Assembly (NCBI RefSeq): GCF_030063355.1
Contig: NZ_JASISZ010000054.1
Location: 1 to 60,502, forward strand
Source: Streptomyces sp. PH10-H1
GTDB lineage: Bacteria; Actinomycetota; Actinomycetes; Streptomycetales; Streptomycetaceae
DNA: 60,502 nt
Direction: 5' to 3'
Under the pieces are notes generated by a model. The model was not told the origin of the DNA and ran no database searches. It saw nothing but the letters and a program-made list of their open reading frames with translations. A program made the translations under genes and the position numbers. Numbering within the stretch: the stretch's first letter is position 1; every line of letters starts with the position of its first letter. Positions 24,901 through 33,579 of this stretch are shown here, one piece after another.

Positions 24901-27810
24901 ATGGATCTGGAGCAGGCGATGCGGACGGCGGTACGGGGCTCGGTCGCGTTCGACGCGGGGGCGCGGGCCCTGGTGACGATGGACGCGTCGAACTACCGGC
25001 GGGTGCCGCTGGGCGTGGTGGCACCGCGCGACGCGGACGACGTGGCGGCGGCACTGGCGGTGTGCCGGGAGTACGGGGTGCCGGTGGTGCCGCGCGGCGG
25101 CGGCACTTCCATCGCAGGTCAGGCGACGGGCGTCGGGGTGGTGCTGGACTTCACCCGCCATATGCGCACGATCGAGCACCTCGATCCCGAGGCGTGCACC
25201 GCGGTCGTGCAGCCGGGCGTGGTCCTCGACGACCTGCGGGCTGCCGCGGCCGCGCACGGGCTGACCTTCGGCCCGGATCCGTCCACTCACAGCCGTTGCA
25301 CGCTCGGCGGCATGATCGGCAACAACGCGTGCGGATCGCACTCCGTCGCCTGGGGAACCACCGCCGACAATGTGCATGAGCTTGAGGTGCTGACCTACGG
25401 CGGGGAACACGCCAGGCTCGGCCGCGGCCTGCCGGGCCCGCTCCATGACCGGACGGCCGCCTTCGCGGACGAGCGGCTGGCGCTGCTGCGCACCGGATTC
25501 CCCGACCTGCCGCGCCGGATCTCCGGCTATGCACTGGACCGGCTGCTGCCCGAGCACGGCCGGGACCTGGCGCGGGCGTTCACCGGCAGCGAGGGCACCC
25601 TCGGCGTGCTGACCCGGGCGACCGTACGGCTCGTGGAGACCCCGGGCGCCCGGGCACTGGCCGTACTCGGTTACGAGGACGAGAGCGCCGCCGCCGACGC
25701 CGCGCATCTCCTGCTGCCCCACCACCCGCTGACCGTCGAGGGCATGGCGGCCGACCTGGTGGGCGCCGCCGCCCGCGACTCGCTGCCGCGCGGCGTCGCG
25801 TGGCTGTTCGTCGAGACGGGCGGCGCCACCGCGGCCGAGGCGCGGTCCCGTGCCGAGGAACTGTGCCGCCGGGCCGCCGCCGACGGCGCCACCGGTCGCA
25901 CCGTCGTCACGGACCCGGCCGCGCAGCGCGCCCTGTGGCGGATCCGCGAGGACGCCGCCGGGACCGCGACCCGTATGCCCGACGGCAGCGAGGCCTGGCC
26001 CGGCTGGGAGGACTGCGCGGTGCCGCCGGCCCGGCTGGGCGCGTATCTGCGGGAGTTCAGAGCACTCCTGGGTGAGCACGGTCTGCGCGGTTCCCCGTAC
26101 GGACACTTCGGTGACGGCTGCGTCCACGTCCGGATCGACTTCGACCTTCTGACGCCGCACGGCATCGCGCGCTTCCGGCGCTTCTCGGAGGAGACCGCGG
26201 ACCTGGTCGTCGCCCACGGTGGCTCCCTGTCGGGCGAGCATGGTGACGGCCAGGCGCGGGCGGAACTCCTGCCGAAGATGTACGGCCCCGAACTCGTGGC
26301 TCTCTTTGGAGTTTTCAAGGATCTCTGGGACCCGGCGGGCGGAATGAACCCCGGGATGCTCGTCCGCCCCGCTCCCATGGATACCAACCTCCGCTTCGAT
26401 GTGCTGCCGTCCCGCGCGTCGCATCCGGTCGATGTCGAATTCACCTATCCGGGTGACGGCGGCGATTTCACAGCGGCCGTCCGGCGCTGCGTCGGTGTCG
26501 CCAAATGCCGGACGGCTGCGCCTCCCGCTTCATCCGGAGCCGGCGGTGGCGGCGGCGGGGACAGCGTGATGTGCCCGTCGTACCGCGTCACGGGGGAGGA
26601 GCGGCACTCGACGCGCGGGCGCGCCCGGCTGCTCCACGAGATGCTCGCGGGCGAGATCATCAAGGACGGCTGGCGGTCGGAGGAGGTCCGCGACGCGCTC
26701 GACCTGTGCCTGTCCTGCAAGGGCTGCCGCAGCGACTGCCCGGTCGAAGTGGACATGGCCACGTACAAGGCCGAGTTCCTCCACCACCATTACGAAGGAC
26801 GGCTGCGGCCGCGTTCGCACTACTCGATGGGATGGCTCCCGGTGTGGCTGAGAGCCGCCGCGCCCTTCGCGCGCGTGCTCAACGTGATGGCGCGCGGGCC
26901 ACTGGCCGGGCCGGCCAAGCGGGCCGTCGGCATCGCCGCGGAACGCGGCATCCCCGCGCTGGCCCACGAGCCGTTCCGCCGCTGGTGGCGCCGCCGCGGC
27001 GACCGCCGAGCCGTCGCTGGATCGCACGTTCCCGGGCCGACCGTCGCTGGGCCGACCGTCGCCGGGCCGGGCCTCGCCGCGCCGGCCGTCGCCGGGCCGG
27101 CCGTCGTGTTGTGGCCCGACACCTTCACGAACTATCTGTCGCCGCAGGTCGGGCAGGCCGCGGTGAAGGTGCTGGAGGCCGCGGGACTGCGGGTCGTGCT
27201 GCCGCCGAAGGCCGTCTGCTGCGGTCTGACGTGGGTGTCGACCGGGCAGCTCGACCGGGCCCGTACGGTCATGCGCCGCACGGTCGACGCACTCGCGCCC
27301 GCGTTGGACGCCGGGCTGCCGATCGTCGTCCTCGAACCCAGCTGCGGCGCGGCACTCCGCGCCGACCTGCCGGAACTGCTCGGCTCCGCCGACCCCCGGG
27401 CGGCCCGACTGGCCGCCTCCGTACGGACCTTCGCCCAGGTGCTGGAGGAGCTCGCCCCCGGCTGGGTCCCGCCCCGCCTCGACCGTGCCGTCGTCGGGCA
27501 GACCCACTGCCACCAGCACGCCGTGCTCGGTGACGCCGCCGAGCGGCGGCTGCGCGAGCGCGCCGGTCTCAACGGCGCCCTCGCGGGCGGCTGCTGCGGC
27601 CTGGCCGGCAACTTCGGCTTCGAGCGGGGGCACTACGACGTGTCGGTGGCCTGCGCAGAGGAGCAGCTGCTCCCGGCCGTCCGGAAGGCACCCGCAGGAG
27701 CCGCCGTGCTGGCGGACGGTTTCTCCTGCCGCACACAACTCGCAGACCTGGCCGGCACACCGGGCCGGCACCTCGCCGAGCTCCTGGCGGAGGCCCTGCC
27801 GGCCGACTGA
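24901..27810 (+). CDS. FAD-linked oxidase fused to Fe-S (GlpC/CCG) domains, D-lactate dehydrogenase-like
   Basis: The product is 969 aa from ATG 24901. Residues ~40-200 are a PCMH-type FAD-binding domain (VPRGGGTSIAGQATG, RCTLGGMIGNNACGSHS). Residues ~240-500 are an FAD-oxidase C-terminal domain with GHFGDGCVHVRIDF and SLSGEHGDGQARAELLPKMYG. Residues ~530-620 hold two Fe-S motifs (CVGVAKCR...MCPSY and CLSCKGCRSDCP). Residues ~740-960 hold two CCG repeats (AVCCGL, GGCCGLAGNFGF). This is the layout of Dld-II-like D-lactate or 2-hydroxyacid dehydrogenases that feed electrons to quinones. A short 5-residue-repeat linker (VAGPT VAGPG LAAPA VAGPA) lies near residues 710-735. Confidence 0.9.
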   Translation: MDLEQAMRTAVRGSVAFDAGARALVTMDASNYRRVPLGVVAPRDADDVAAALAVCREYGVPVVPRGGGTSIAGQATGVGVVLDFTRHMRTIEHLDPEACTAVVQPGVVLDDLRAAAAAHGLTFGPDPSTHSRCTLGGMIGNNACGSHSVAWGTTADNVHELEVLTYGGEHARLGRGLPGPLHDRTAAFADERLALLRTGFPDLPRRISGYALDRLLPEHGRDLARAFTGSEGTLGVLTRATVRLVETPGARALAVLGYEDESAAADAAHLLLPHHPLTVEGMAADLVGAAARDSLPRGVAWLFVETGGATAAEARSRAEELCRRAAADGATGRTVVTDPAAQRALWRIREDAAGTATRMPDGSEAWPGWEDCAVPPARLGAYLREFRALLGEHGLRGSPYGHFGDGCVHVRIDFDLLTPHGIARFRRFSEETADLVVAHGGSLSGEHGDGQARAELLPKMYGPELVALFGVFKDLWDPAGGMNPGMLVRPAPMDTNLRFDVLPSRASHPVDVEFTYPGDGGDFTAAVRRCVGVAKCRTAAPPASSGAGGGGGGDSVMCPSYRVTGEERHSTRGRARLLHEMLAGEIIKDGWRSEEVRDALDLCLSCKGCRSDCPVEVDMATYKAEFLHHHYEGRLRPRSHYSMGWLPVWLRAAAPFARVLNVMARGPLAGPAKRAVGIAAERGIPALAHEPFRRWWRRRGDRRAVAGSHVPGPTVAGPTVAGPGLAAPAVAGPAVVLWPDTFTNYLSPQVGQAAVKVLEAAGLRVVLPPKAVCCGLTWVSTGQLDRARTVMRRTVDALAPALDAGLPIVVLEPSCGAALRADLPELLGSADPRAARLAASVRTFAQVLEELAPGWVPPRLDRAVVGQTHCHQHAVLGDAAERRLRERAGLNGALAGGCCGLAGNFGFERGHYDVSVACAEEQLLPAVRKAPAGAAVLADGFSCRTQLADLAGTPGRHLAELLAEALPAD

Positions 27811-27986
27811 CCCACCGGGTCGCCTTCGACGGGCTCTTTCTCCACTCGGCCTGGCTCTCCCAACCGCCGGCCGGGGCGCTCTTGCGCCCCCTCCGGCGGC
27901 AGCGGGTCCCTGGTCCGTGGGCCGGTGGGCGCGTATCGGACGCACGCACCCGATACGCGCCCGGCGACCCCGCGCCCCGCAAAGGA

Positions 27987-28030
27987 CTGCGGCCCGGTCC
28001 ACCCCCTATGGGGAGCGGACCGGGCCGCAG
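27987..28030. terminator. Strong bidirectional hairpin between oxidoreductase and citrate synthase
   Basis: Perfect 14-bp arms CTGCGGCCCGGTCC (27987-28000) and its complement (28017-28030) enclose a CCCC-TAT-GGGG inner stem. It lies between convergent genes and probably stops both. The rest of 27811-28093 has no gene; 28043-28090 is a run of imperfect CAGCGC/CAGTGC microrepeats. Confidence 0.75.
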
Positions 28031-28093
28031 GACGGACTCAGACTCGGCCTCAGCGGCTCAGCGCTCAGCGCCCAGTGCCCAGCGCCTCAGTGG

Positions 28094-29194
28094 TCAGTTG
28101 CCGATGCTCGCGAAGCCGTCGACGTCGCTCGGGTCGCGGGGGCCGGGGCCCATGTAGCGGGCGGAGGGGCGGACGAGGCGGCCGGTGCGCTTCTGTTCCA
28201 GGATGTGCGCGGACCAGCCCGCCGTCCGGGCGCAGGTGAACATGGACGTGAACATGTGCGCCGGAACCTCGGCGAAGTCCAGGACGATCGCCGCCCAGAA
28301 CTCCACGTTGGTGGCGAGCACCCGGTCGGGGCGCCGCGCGTGCAGCTCCGCGAGAGCCGCCTTCTCCAGCGCCTCCGCGACCTCGAAGCGGGGAGCGCCG
28401 AGCTCCTTCGCCGTACGCCGCAGCACCCGCGCACGCGGGTCCTCGGCGCGGTACACGCGGTGGCCGAAGCCCATCAGGCGCTCGCCCTTGTCGAGCGCCC
28501 GCCTCACGTACGCGCTCGCGTCGCCGGTCCGCTCGATCTCCTCGATCATGCCGAGGACACGCGAAGGGGCTCCGCCGTGCAGCGGTCCCGACATGGCGCC
28601 GACGGCGCCGGACAGCGCCGCGGCCACGTCGGCGCCCGTCGAGGCGATGACGCGCGCGGTGAACGTGGAAGCGTTCATGCCGTGCTCTGCGGCGGACGTC
28701 CAGTACGCGTCGACGGCCGCCACATGCTTGGGATCGGGCTCGCCGCGCCAGCGGATCATGAAGCGCTCGACGATCGACTCCGCCTTGTCGATCTCCTTCT
28801 GCGGCACCATGGGCAGGCCCTGGCCGCGCGCCGACTGGGCGACGTAGGAGAGCGCCATGACGGCGGCGCGCGCGAGGTCGTCGCGGGCCTCGTCGACGTC
28901 GATGTCCAGCAGGGGTTTCAGGCCCCACACGGGAGCGAGCATGGCGAGCGCCGACTGGACGTCGACGCGGATGTCGCCGGAGTGCACCGGAATCGGGAAC
29001 GGCTCGGCAGGCGGCAGACCCGGGTTGAACTTGCCGTCGACCAGCAGGCCCCACACGTTTCCGAACGACACATGGCCGACGAGATCTTCGATGTCGACGC
29101 CTCGGTAACGGAGAGAGCCGCCTTCCTTGTCAGGTTCGGCGATCTCCGTCTCGAACGCGACTACTCCTTCGAGTCCGGGTACGAAGTCGGACAT
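28094..29194 (-). CDS. Citrate synthase (actinobacterial citrate synthase 2 type)
   Basis: The product is 366 aa. Signature segments: GSLRYRGVDIEDLV near the N-terminus, GPLHGGAPSRVLGMIEEI (catalytic His), GFGHRVYRAEDPRA (second catalytic His and Arg), and DFAEVPAHMFTSMFTCARTAGWSAHILEQ (catalytic Asp region). It condenses acetyl-CoA with oxaloacetate, or possibly propionyl-CoA as a 2-methylcitrate synthase; sequence alone does not separate these. It is divergent from pdxH across 321 bp. From memory S. coelicolor has a citrate synthase next to pdxH (SCO4388/SCO4387). Confidence 0.92.
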   Translation of the reverse strand: MSDFVPGLEGVVAFETEIAEPDKEGGSLRYRGVDIEDLVGHVSFGNVWGLLVDGKFNPGLPPAEPFPIPVHSGDIRVDVQSALAMLAPVWGLKPLLDIDVDEARDDLARAAVMALSYVAQSARGQGLPMVPQKEIDKAESIVERFMIRWRGEPDPKHVAAVDAYWTSAAEHGMNASTFTARVIASTGADVAAALSGAVGAMSGPLHGGAPSRVLGMIEEIERTGDASAYVRRALDKGERLMGFGHRVYRAEDPRARVLRRTAKELGAPRFEVAEALEKAALAELHARRPDRVLATNVEFWAAIVLDFAEVPAHMFTSMFTCARTAGWSAHILEQKRTGRLVRPSARYMGPGPRDPSDVDGFASIGN

Positions 29195-29310
29195 CAGGCG
29201 GCTCCTCGTGATGTGGTCGACAGGTGCTTGGTGGCCAATCCGGTAATGCCCCGCTCAGGTGATGGTCACCCTGCTCCATCCGGGACTCGGGCCGGAGTCA
29301 GAAACGGTAT

Positions 29311-29326
29311 CTCTTGATGTCAAGAG
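29311..29326. promoter_or_regulatory. CTCTTGA-TG-TCAAGAG palindrome upstream of citrate synthase
   Basis: A 16-nt inverted repeat with 7-bp perfect arms, 117 bp upstream of the citrate synthase start and about 190 bp upstream of pdxH. It is the only clear symmetric site in the 29195-29515 gap. Position suggests an operator for citrate synthase; the regulator is unknown. Confidence 0.5.
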
Positions 29327-29515
29327 GCCACAGCTGCCCGACCCGCAATTCTGTCGGTTCTGGCACATGACGGGAAGCGTGAGGTACGGCACACTCTTCG
29401 GCGCCACCGGCCCGTGCGCCCCGCCCGCGCCCAGCTTGCATCCTGCCTGCACCCATCCCCCCCCATGCCCCCATGGCCGGGATTACCGCCCCGTGGGACG
29501 CAGGAGTCCCGCGCG

Positions 29516-30199
29516 ATGCAAGATGTCTGCGTGCAGCATCATGCCGATCCCGCCGCCATGCGCGAGCACTACCGCGCCCAGGGTCTGACCGAGGCCGAAC
29601 TGGCCGCCGATCCGTACTCGCAGTTCACCCGCTGGTTCGCGGACACCGTGACCGCCGGCCTCGCCGAGCCGAACGCGATGATCGTCTCGACTGCCGACGC
29701 CGAGGGCCGCCCCAGCTCGCGGACCGTGCTCCTCAAGGGCTACGACGCGCGAGGTTTCGTCTTCTACACGAACTACGGCTCCCGCAAAGGCCGTGATCTG
29801 GTCGAGAATCCGCAGATCTCGCTGCTCTTCCCCTGGCATGCGATCGCCCGCCAGGTCATCGTCTCCGGCAGCGTCGAACGTGTCTCGCAGGACGAGACCG
29901 CCGCGTACTTCCGCAGTCGTCCGCACGGCTCGCGGCTGGGGGCGTGGGCCAGCGCCCAGTCCACGGTGGTGGGCTCCCGTGAGGAGCTCGAACGGCGTTA
30001 CGCGGAGCTGGAGGAGCGCTACCCGGAGGGCAGCGAGGTCCCGGTGCCGCCGTACTGGGGAGGCATCCGGGTGCGCACGCGGAGCGTGGAATTCTGGCAG
30101 GGGCGCGAGAACCGGCTGCACGACCGGCTGCGTTACGAGCGCGGCGACGGCGAGGGCGACGAAGGCGCGGCCTGGAGCGTCGTACGGCTGGCGCCGTAG
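29516..30199 (+). CDS. pdxH: Pyridoxamine 5'-phosphate oxidase
   Basis: The product is 227 aa from ATG 29516, with AGGAG 9 nt upstream; the longer open frame starts in upstream DNA without a ribosome-binding site. Conserved PdxH parts are DPYSQFTRWFADTV, SSRTVLLKGYDARGFVFYTNYGSRKG (FMN binding), YFRSRPHGSRLGAWAS, and the C-terminal FWQGRENRLHDRLRY with the PLP/phosphate-binding residues. It oxidises PNP or PMP to PLP with FMN and oxygen. Confidence 0.95.
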   Translation: MQDVCVQHHADPAAMREHYRAQGLTEAELAADPYSQFTRWFADTVTAGLAEPNAMIVSTADAEGRPSSRTVLLKGYDARGFVFYTNYGSRKGRDLVENPQISLLFPWHAIARQVIVSGSVERVSQDETAAYFRSRPHGSRLGAWASAQSTVVGSREELERRYAELEERYPEGSEVPVPPYWGGIRVRTRSVEFWQGRENRLHDRLRYERGDGEGDEGAAWSVVRLAP

Positions 30200-30273
30200 G
30201 ACCCGTACGACCGGCTGGCCCCGTAGGACCCGCACAACCGCCTGATCCCCCAGAGGACCCGTACAACACGAAC

Positions 30274-30480
30274 GACCCGCGGGCTGCTCCCTGGAGTTGC
30301 CTCCAGGCACCGGCCGGACAAGTCCGACGAGCCCGCGGGTCGGGTGACTGCTTGGGATTGGCCCGCCCCCGGACTCCGTCATGGAGCCCTGCGCGACGAG
30401 CTTGGTGCGCGGGACTAGCCCGCAGTCACCTCACGTGTCCGACTGCACATCATGCTGCGAACCACCTCCCTTCGTGTGTG
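30274..30480 (-). ncRNA. Candidate structured RNA with short ORF
   Basis: Minus-strand transcript of about 205 nt, predicted to start near 30480. It contains a 12-codon ORF (30453-30415) and a 9-bp long-range stem (GGTGACTGC at 30430-30422 with GCAGTCACC at 30351-30343). Inside that stem are hairpins CTCC-ATGAC-GGAG and a 7-bp CCYGCGC stem. The 3' end is a multi-branched hairpin: 12-bp arms GACCCGCGGGCT / AGCCCGCGGGTC (30341-30330 and 30285-30274), with two inner hairpins (CGGA/TCCG, CTGGAG/CTCCAG). TCGTTCGTGTTGT follows, as in an intrinsic terminator. The only gene downstream on this strand is antisense pdxH, so this is probably a stand-alone sRNA. It might be one of the small RNAs mapped in S. 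coelicolor. Confidence 0.6.
30415..30453 (-). CDS. 12-residue peptide MMCSRTREVTAG in the candidate sRNA
   Basis: Two ATG codons in a row, then Cys-Ser-Arg-Thr-Arg-Glu-Val-Thr-Ala-Gly and TAG. A strong ribosome-binding site GGGAGGTGG lies 8-11 nt upstream (30470-30462). The stop falls inside the start of the 9-bp long-range stem, so ribosome position could change folding as in attenuators. No structural gene follows on this strand. Confidence 0.4.
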   Translation of the reverse strand: MMCSRTREVTAG

Positions 30481-30486
30481 ACCGCA

Positions 30487-30515
30487 ACATTAGGAAGCGG
30501 CCCCCGGACGCACAA
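30487..30515 (-). promoter_or_regulatory. Sigma-70-like promoter of the candidate sRNA
   Basis: On the minus strand TTGTGC (30515-30510) is followed by exactly 17 nt and TAATGT (30492-30487). That is close to the HrdB consensus and predicts a start near 30480. It is one of the best-spaced promoters in the window. Confidence 0.55.
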
Positions 30516-30570
30516 CCGATTTATCGAAATACCGTGTGGGCTGGGTCACACCGGGGTTGAATGTTTCGAC

Positions 30571-31914
30571 GTGCAGCCATTCGATGCGAAGCCGCTCAGT
30601 GATGGCGACGAGCAGTTACTCGCCGCTCTGCTCGACGGTATGGACGCCGGCCTGTGTGCCTTCGACCGCGACGGTGTCATCACCCACTGGAACTCCGAAG
30701 CCGTACGAATCCTCGGCTGGTCGGCGGACGATGCCGTCGGCCGTCATGGCTTCTCGGGCTGGGCGGCCCGTAGCGCCGACGCACATGACGTGCAGACGCG
30801 ACTGCTCGGTGCGATGGATGCGCCCGGCCGCCAGGTGCACGAATTCGCGCTGCTGACCAAGGACGGCCACCGGGTGCTCGTCCGCACCCAGTCCGCGGCC
30901 GTACACGGGCTGGACGGCCGCCCCGCCGGGGTCTACTGCGCGTTCTCCGAGGTGCACGCCCAGATCGACCTGGAACGCTCCATCGCGCTCAGTGAGGCGC
31001 TCTTCGACGACGCCTCGTGGGGCGTCGTCCTGATCGACGCGGACCTGCGGCCCGCCGTCGTCAACGCTCATGCCGCCCGGCTGCTGCGCACCGGCCGCGA
31101 CACGCTGCTCGGCCGGCCGCTCGGCGATCTGCTGGACCAGGGCCTGGAGGAGCTGGAGACGGCGCTGCAGCATGTGCTCGCGGAGGGCAGTCCGCCGGTC
31201 CCCTCCGAGCTGTGGGTGAGTCTGCGCGGCGACGAGAGCGCCAAGCGGCACTGCTGGCGCAGCGGGTTCGTGCGGCTCGGGTCGCCGCTCGGCGAGGAGC
31301 CGGTGCCGCTGGGGGTCGGCTGGCTGTTCCTCGACGTCACGGACGCCAAGATCGCCGTGCAGGAGAGCTCCCAGCTGCGCTTCCGGCACAACCAGCTGCA
31401 CCGGGCGGGGCGTACGGCCTCCGAGTGCGAGGACCCGGTGGAGGCCGCGACCACGTATCTGGACTTCGCGCTGGCGGGGTTCGCCGACCATGCGCTGGTC
31501 GACCTCGCGGGGGACGACGGCCGGCTCGTACGGGCCGCCTCGACCCCGGAGGGTACCTCCGGGCCGTGCCTCCCGGTCCCGGTCGGCACGATTCCGGTCG
31601 CGTACGGGGCGGCGCACCCGGTGCTGCAGGCCGTCGAGCGGATCGGCACCGTACGCGCCAGCTTCGGCGCCCTCGCGGCCGCCGAGCCCGCCTCGCGGGC
31701 CAGGATCGACGAGTGGGCGGCAGCCCGCCGCTGGCCCGAGGGGACCGTCCACGGCCTCTCCACGGTCCTGCGGAGCCGCGGCCGCACGCTGGGCGCGGTC
31801 ACCTTCCTGCGGGGCGCCGGACGCCGTCTTTTCGACCGTTCGGACGCGGCGTACGCGGAGGACGTGGCGGTGCGGGTCGCCGCGGCGCTGGACCTGGCGC
31901 AGCTGCTGGGGTGA
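30571..31914 (+). CDS. PAS-domain sensor/regulator without output domain
   Basis: The product is 447 aa from GTG 30571, the first plausible start before LLAALLDGMDAGLCAFDRDGVITHWN. The first PAS domain covers ~20-125 (AVRILGWSADDAVGRHGFSG, then VHEFALLTKDGHRVLV). A second PAS-like domain covers ~140-265 (SIALSEALFDDASWGVVLIDADLR; GVGWLFLDVTDAK). Residues ~280-440 look like a GAF domain (ECEDPVEAATTYLDFALAGFADHALVDL; FDRSDAAYAEDVAVRVAAALDLAQ). In Streptomyces this PAS-GAF front half normally precedes a PP2C (SpoIIE) phosphatase; here it stops after GAF. It probably binds a ligand and passes the signal to a partner. Confidence 0.8.
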   Translation: MQPFDAKPLSDGDEQLLAALLDGMDAGLCAFDRDGVITHWNSEAVRILGWSADDAVGRHGFSGWAARSADAHDVQTRLLGAMDAPGRQVHEFALLTKDGHRVLVRTQSAAVHGLDGRPAGVYCAFSEVHAQIDLERSIALSEALFDDASWGVVLIDADLRPAVVNAHAARLLRTGRDTLLGRPLGDLLDQGLEELETALQHVLAEGSPPVPSELWVSLRGDESAKRHCWRSGFVRLGSPLGEEPVPLGVGWLFLDVTDAKIAVQESSQLRFRHNQLHRAGRTASECEDPVEAATTYLDFALAGFADHALVDLAGDDGRLVRAASTPEGTSGPCLPVPVGTIPVAYGAAHPVLQAVERIGTVRASFGALAAAEPASRARIDEWAAARRWPEGTVHGLSTVLRSRGRTLGAVTFLRGAGRRLFDRSDAAYAEDVAVRVAAALDLAQLLG

Positions 31915-32007
31915 GCGGGCGCCGCCCTGGTAGCCGAACGGCCCCTGCGGCCCCCGGTGCCCTTGCCGCGCCCGGGGTCTCGGTGGCGGAAGCGGATCCC
32001 AAGGGTC

Positions 32008-32769
32008 TCAGTGCCGGAAGAAGATCCGCGAGCCGTACTCCTCGAAGATGCGGCCGTTCCAGTCATGGCCGCCGTCCACGTTGCCGGAGCGCAGCAGCGG
32101 CGGGGTGATGCCGCGGGCGGCGAGGTTCGCGACGGCGGTGGCGACGACAGCCTGCATGAGCGCGCTGGTCACCACGGTGGACGCGGGTGCGAAGGGGGCC
32201 GGGACGTCCTCGCGGACGAGCTCCGCGTCGCCGACGGCGATCTTCGAGTCCAGGACGATGTCGCAGTGGTCCTTGAGGAACGTGCCGGACACGTGGCGGG
32301 GCTTGGTCTCCTTGGCGTAGGCCACGGAGGTGACGCCGATGACGGTGAGGCCGAGAGCGCGGGCGTTCTGCGCCATTTCGACCGGCAGGGCGTTGCGTCC
32401 GGACAGCGAGATGACGACGAGGACGTCGCCGCGTCGCGCCGGGCTCGTGTCGAGGACCGCCCCCGCGAGGCCGTCGACCCGCTCCAGGGCGCTGCCCAGG
32501 GTCGCGGGCATGACGTCGATGCCGACGACGCCGGGCACCGCGAGCAGGTTGACGAGGGCGAGACCGCCCGCGCGGTAGACGACATCCTGGGCGGCGAGGG
32601 AGGAGTGTCCCGCGCCGAAGGCGAAGATGCGGTTGCCGGCGGCGATTGCGTCGGCGATGGCCTCACCTGCCGCCTGGATACCGGCGGACTCCTCGTCCCG
32701 TACCCTCCGGAGAAGGGCGATGGCCGCGTCGAAGTACTCGCCGGCCAGATCGTCGCGGGGCTCACTCAT
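32008..32769 (-). CDS. SIS-domain sugar-phosphate-binding protein
   Basis: The product is 253 aa from ATG 32769 (MSEPRDDLAGEYFDAAIALL); an ATG at 32778 is also possible. The SIS domain has IFAFGAGHSSLAAQDVVYRAGG and VLVVISLSGRNALPVEMAQNARALG. This resembles the uncharacterised YdhQ/SIS group often found near amino-sugar or DtxR-type genes. It probably isomerises or senses a phosphosugar. It is divergent from dmdR1 with 117 bp between starts. Confidence 0.85.
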   Translation of the reverse strand: MSEPRDDLAGEYFDAAIALLRRVRDEESAGIQAAGEAIADAIAAGNRIFAFGAGHSSLAAQDVVYRAGGLALVNLLAVPGVVGIDVMPATLGSALERVDGLAGAVLDTSPARRGDVLVVISLSGRNALPVEMAQNARALGLTVIGVTSVAYAKETKPRHVSGTFLKDHCDIVLDSKIAVGDAELVREDVPAPFAPASTVVTSALMQAVVATAVANLAARGITPPLLRSGNVDGGHDWNGRIFEEYGSRIFFRH

Positions 32770-32886
32770 GCGGATCACCGTGCGGCCAGGCTGCCGTCGC
32801 TGTCAAGAATCCCGCGCCGGGGCCGGTTGTCGGTGGGATGCGTAAGAATTGGTGCAGGGCCACGCACTAGCTATTGAGGGGCGCGC

Positions 32887-33579
32887 ATGTCCGGACTCAT
32901 CGACACGACGGAGATGTATCTCCGCACCATCCTGGAGCTGGAAGAGGAGGATGTGGTCCCCATGCGCGCCCGAATCGCCGAGCGGCTCGATCAGAGCGGC
33001 CCGACGGTTAGCCAGACAGTGGCGCGCATGGAACGTGACGGCCTGGTGCATGTCGCCGGCGACCGGCACCTGGAACTCACCGACGAGGGCCGGAAGTCGG
33101 CCACACGTGTGATGCGCAAGCACCGGATCGCCGAATGCCTGCTCGTCGACGTGATCGGCCTGGAGTGGGAGCAGGTGCACGCCGAGGCCTGCCGCTGGGA
33201 GCACGTGATGAGCGAGGCGGTGGAGCGCAAGGTGCTCGAGCTCCTGCGCCATCCGACCGAGTCGCCGTACGGGAACCCGATCCCGGGCCTGGAGGAGCTG
33301 GGCGAGAAGTCCGAGGCCGATCCGTTCCTGGAGGACGGCATGGTCAGCCTGGCCGAGCTGGCGCCCGGCCCGGCCGGGGCGAGCGTGGTGGTGAAGCGGA
33401 TCGGTGAGCCGATCCAGACCGACGCCCAGCTGATGTACACGCTGCGGCGGGCCGGTGTGCAGCCGGGCGCGGTGGTGAGTGTGACGTCCTCGGCGGGCGG
33501 CGTGCTCGTGGGCAGCGGCGGCGAGGCCGCCGAGCTGGGGGCCGATGTGGCCTCGCACGTCTTCGTGGCCAAGCGGTAG
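32887..33579 (+). CDS. dmdR1: DtxR/IdeR-family iron-dependent repressor
   Basis: The product is 230 aa, with GAGGGG 6 nt before the start. The N-terminal winged helix has ARIAERLDQSGPTVSQTVARMERDGLV. The metal-binding/dimerisation domain contains HRIAECLLVDVIGLEWEQVHAEACRWEHVMSE (Cys, His and Glu ligands of both metal sites). The C-terminal SH3-like domain is ASVVVKRIGEPIQ...VTSSAGGVLVG. With Fe(II) it represses siderophore and iron-uptake genes through iron boxes. It matches DmdR1 (SCO4394, from memory). A long antisense frame covers the gene. Confidence 0.93.
   Translation: MSGLIDTTEMYLRTILELEEEDVVPMRARIAERLDQSGPTVSQTVARMERDGLVHVAGDRHLELTDEGRKSATRVMRKHRIAECLLVDVIGLEWEQVHAEACRWEHVMSEAVERKVLELLRHPTESPYGNPIPGLEELGEKSEADPFLEDGMVSLAELAPGPAGASVVVKRIGEPIQTDAQLMYTLRRAGVQPGAVVSVTSSAGGVLVGSGGEAAELGADVASHVFVAKR

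Noticed and set aside
30199..30270. Three imperfect copies of AGGACCCGYACRAC after pdxH as a functional repeat
   Set aside because: Short and degenerate; more likely slippage products at the 3' end of pdxH and beyond the sRNA terminator.
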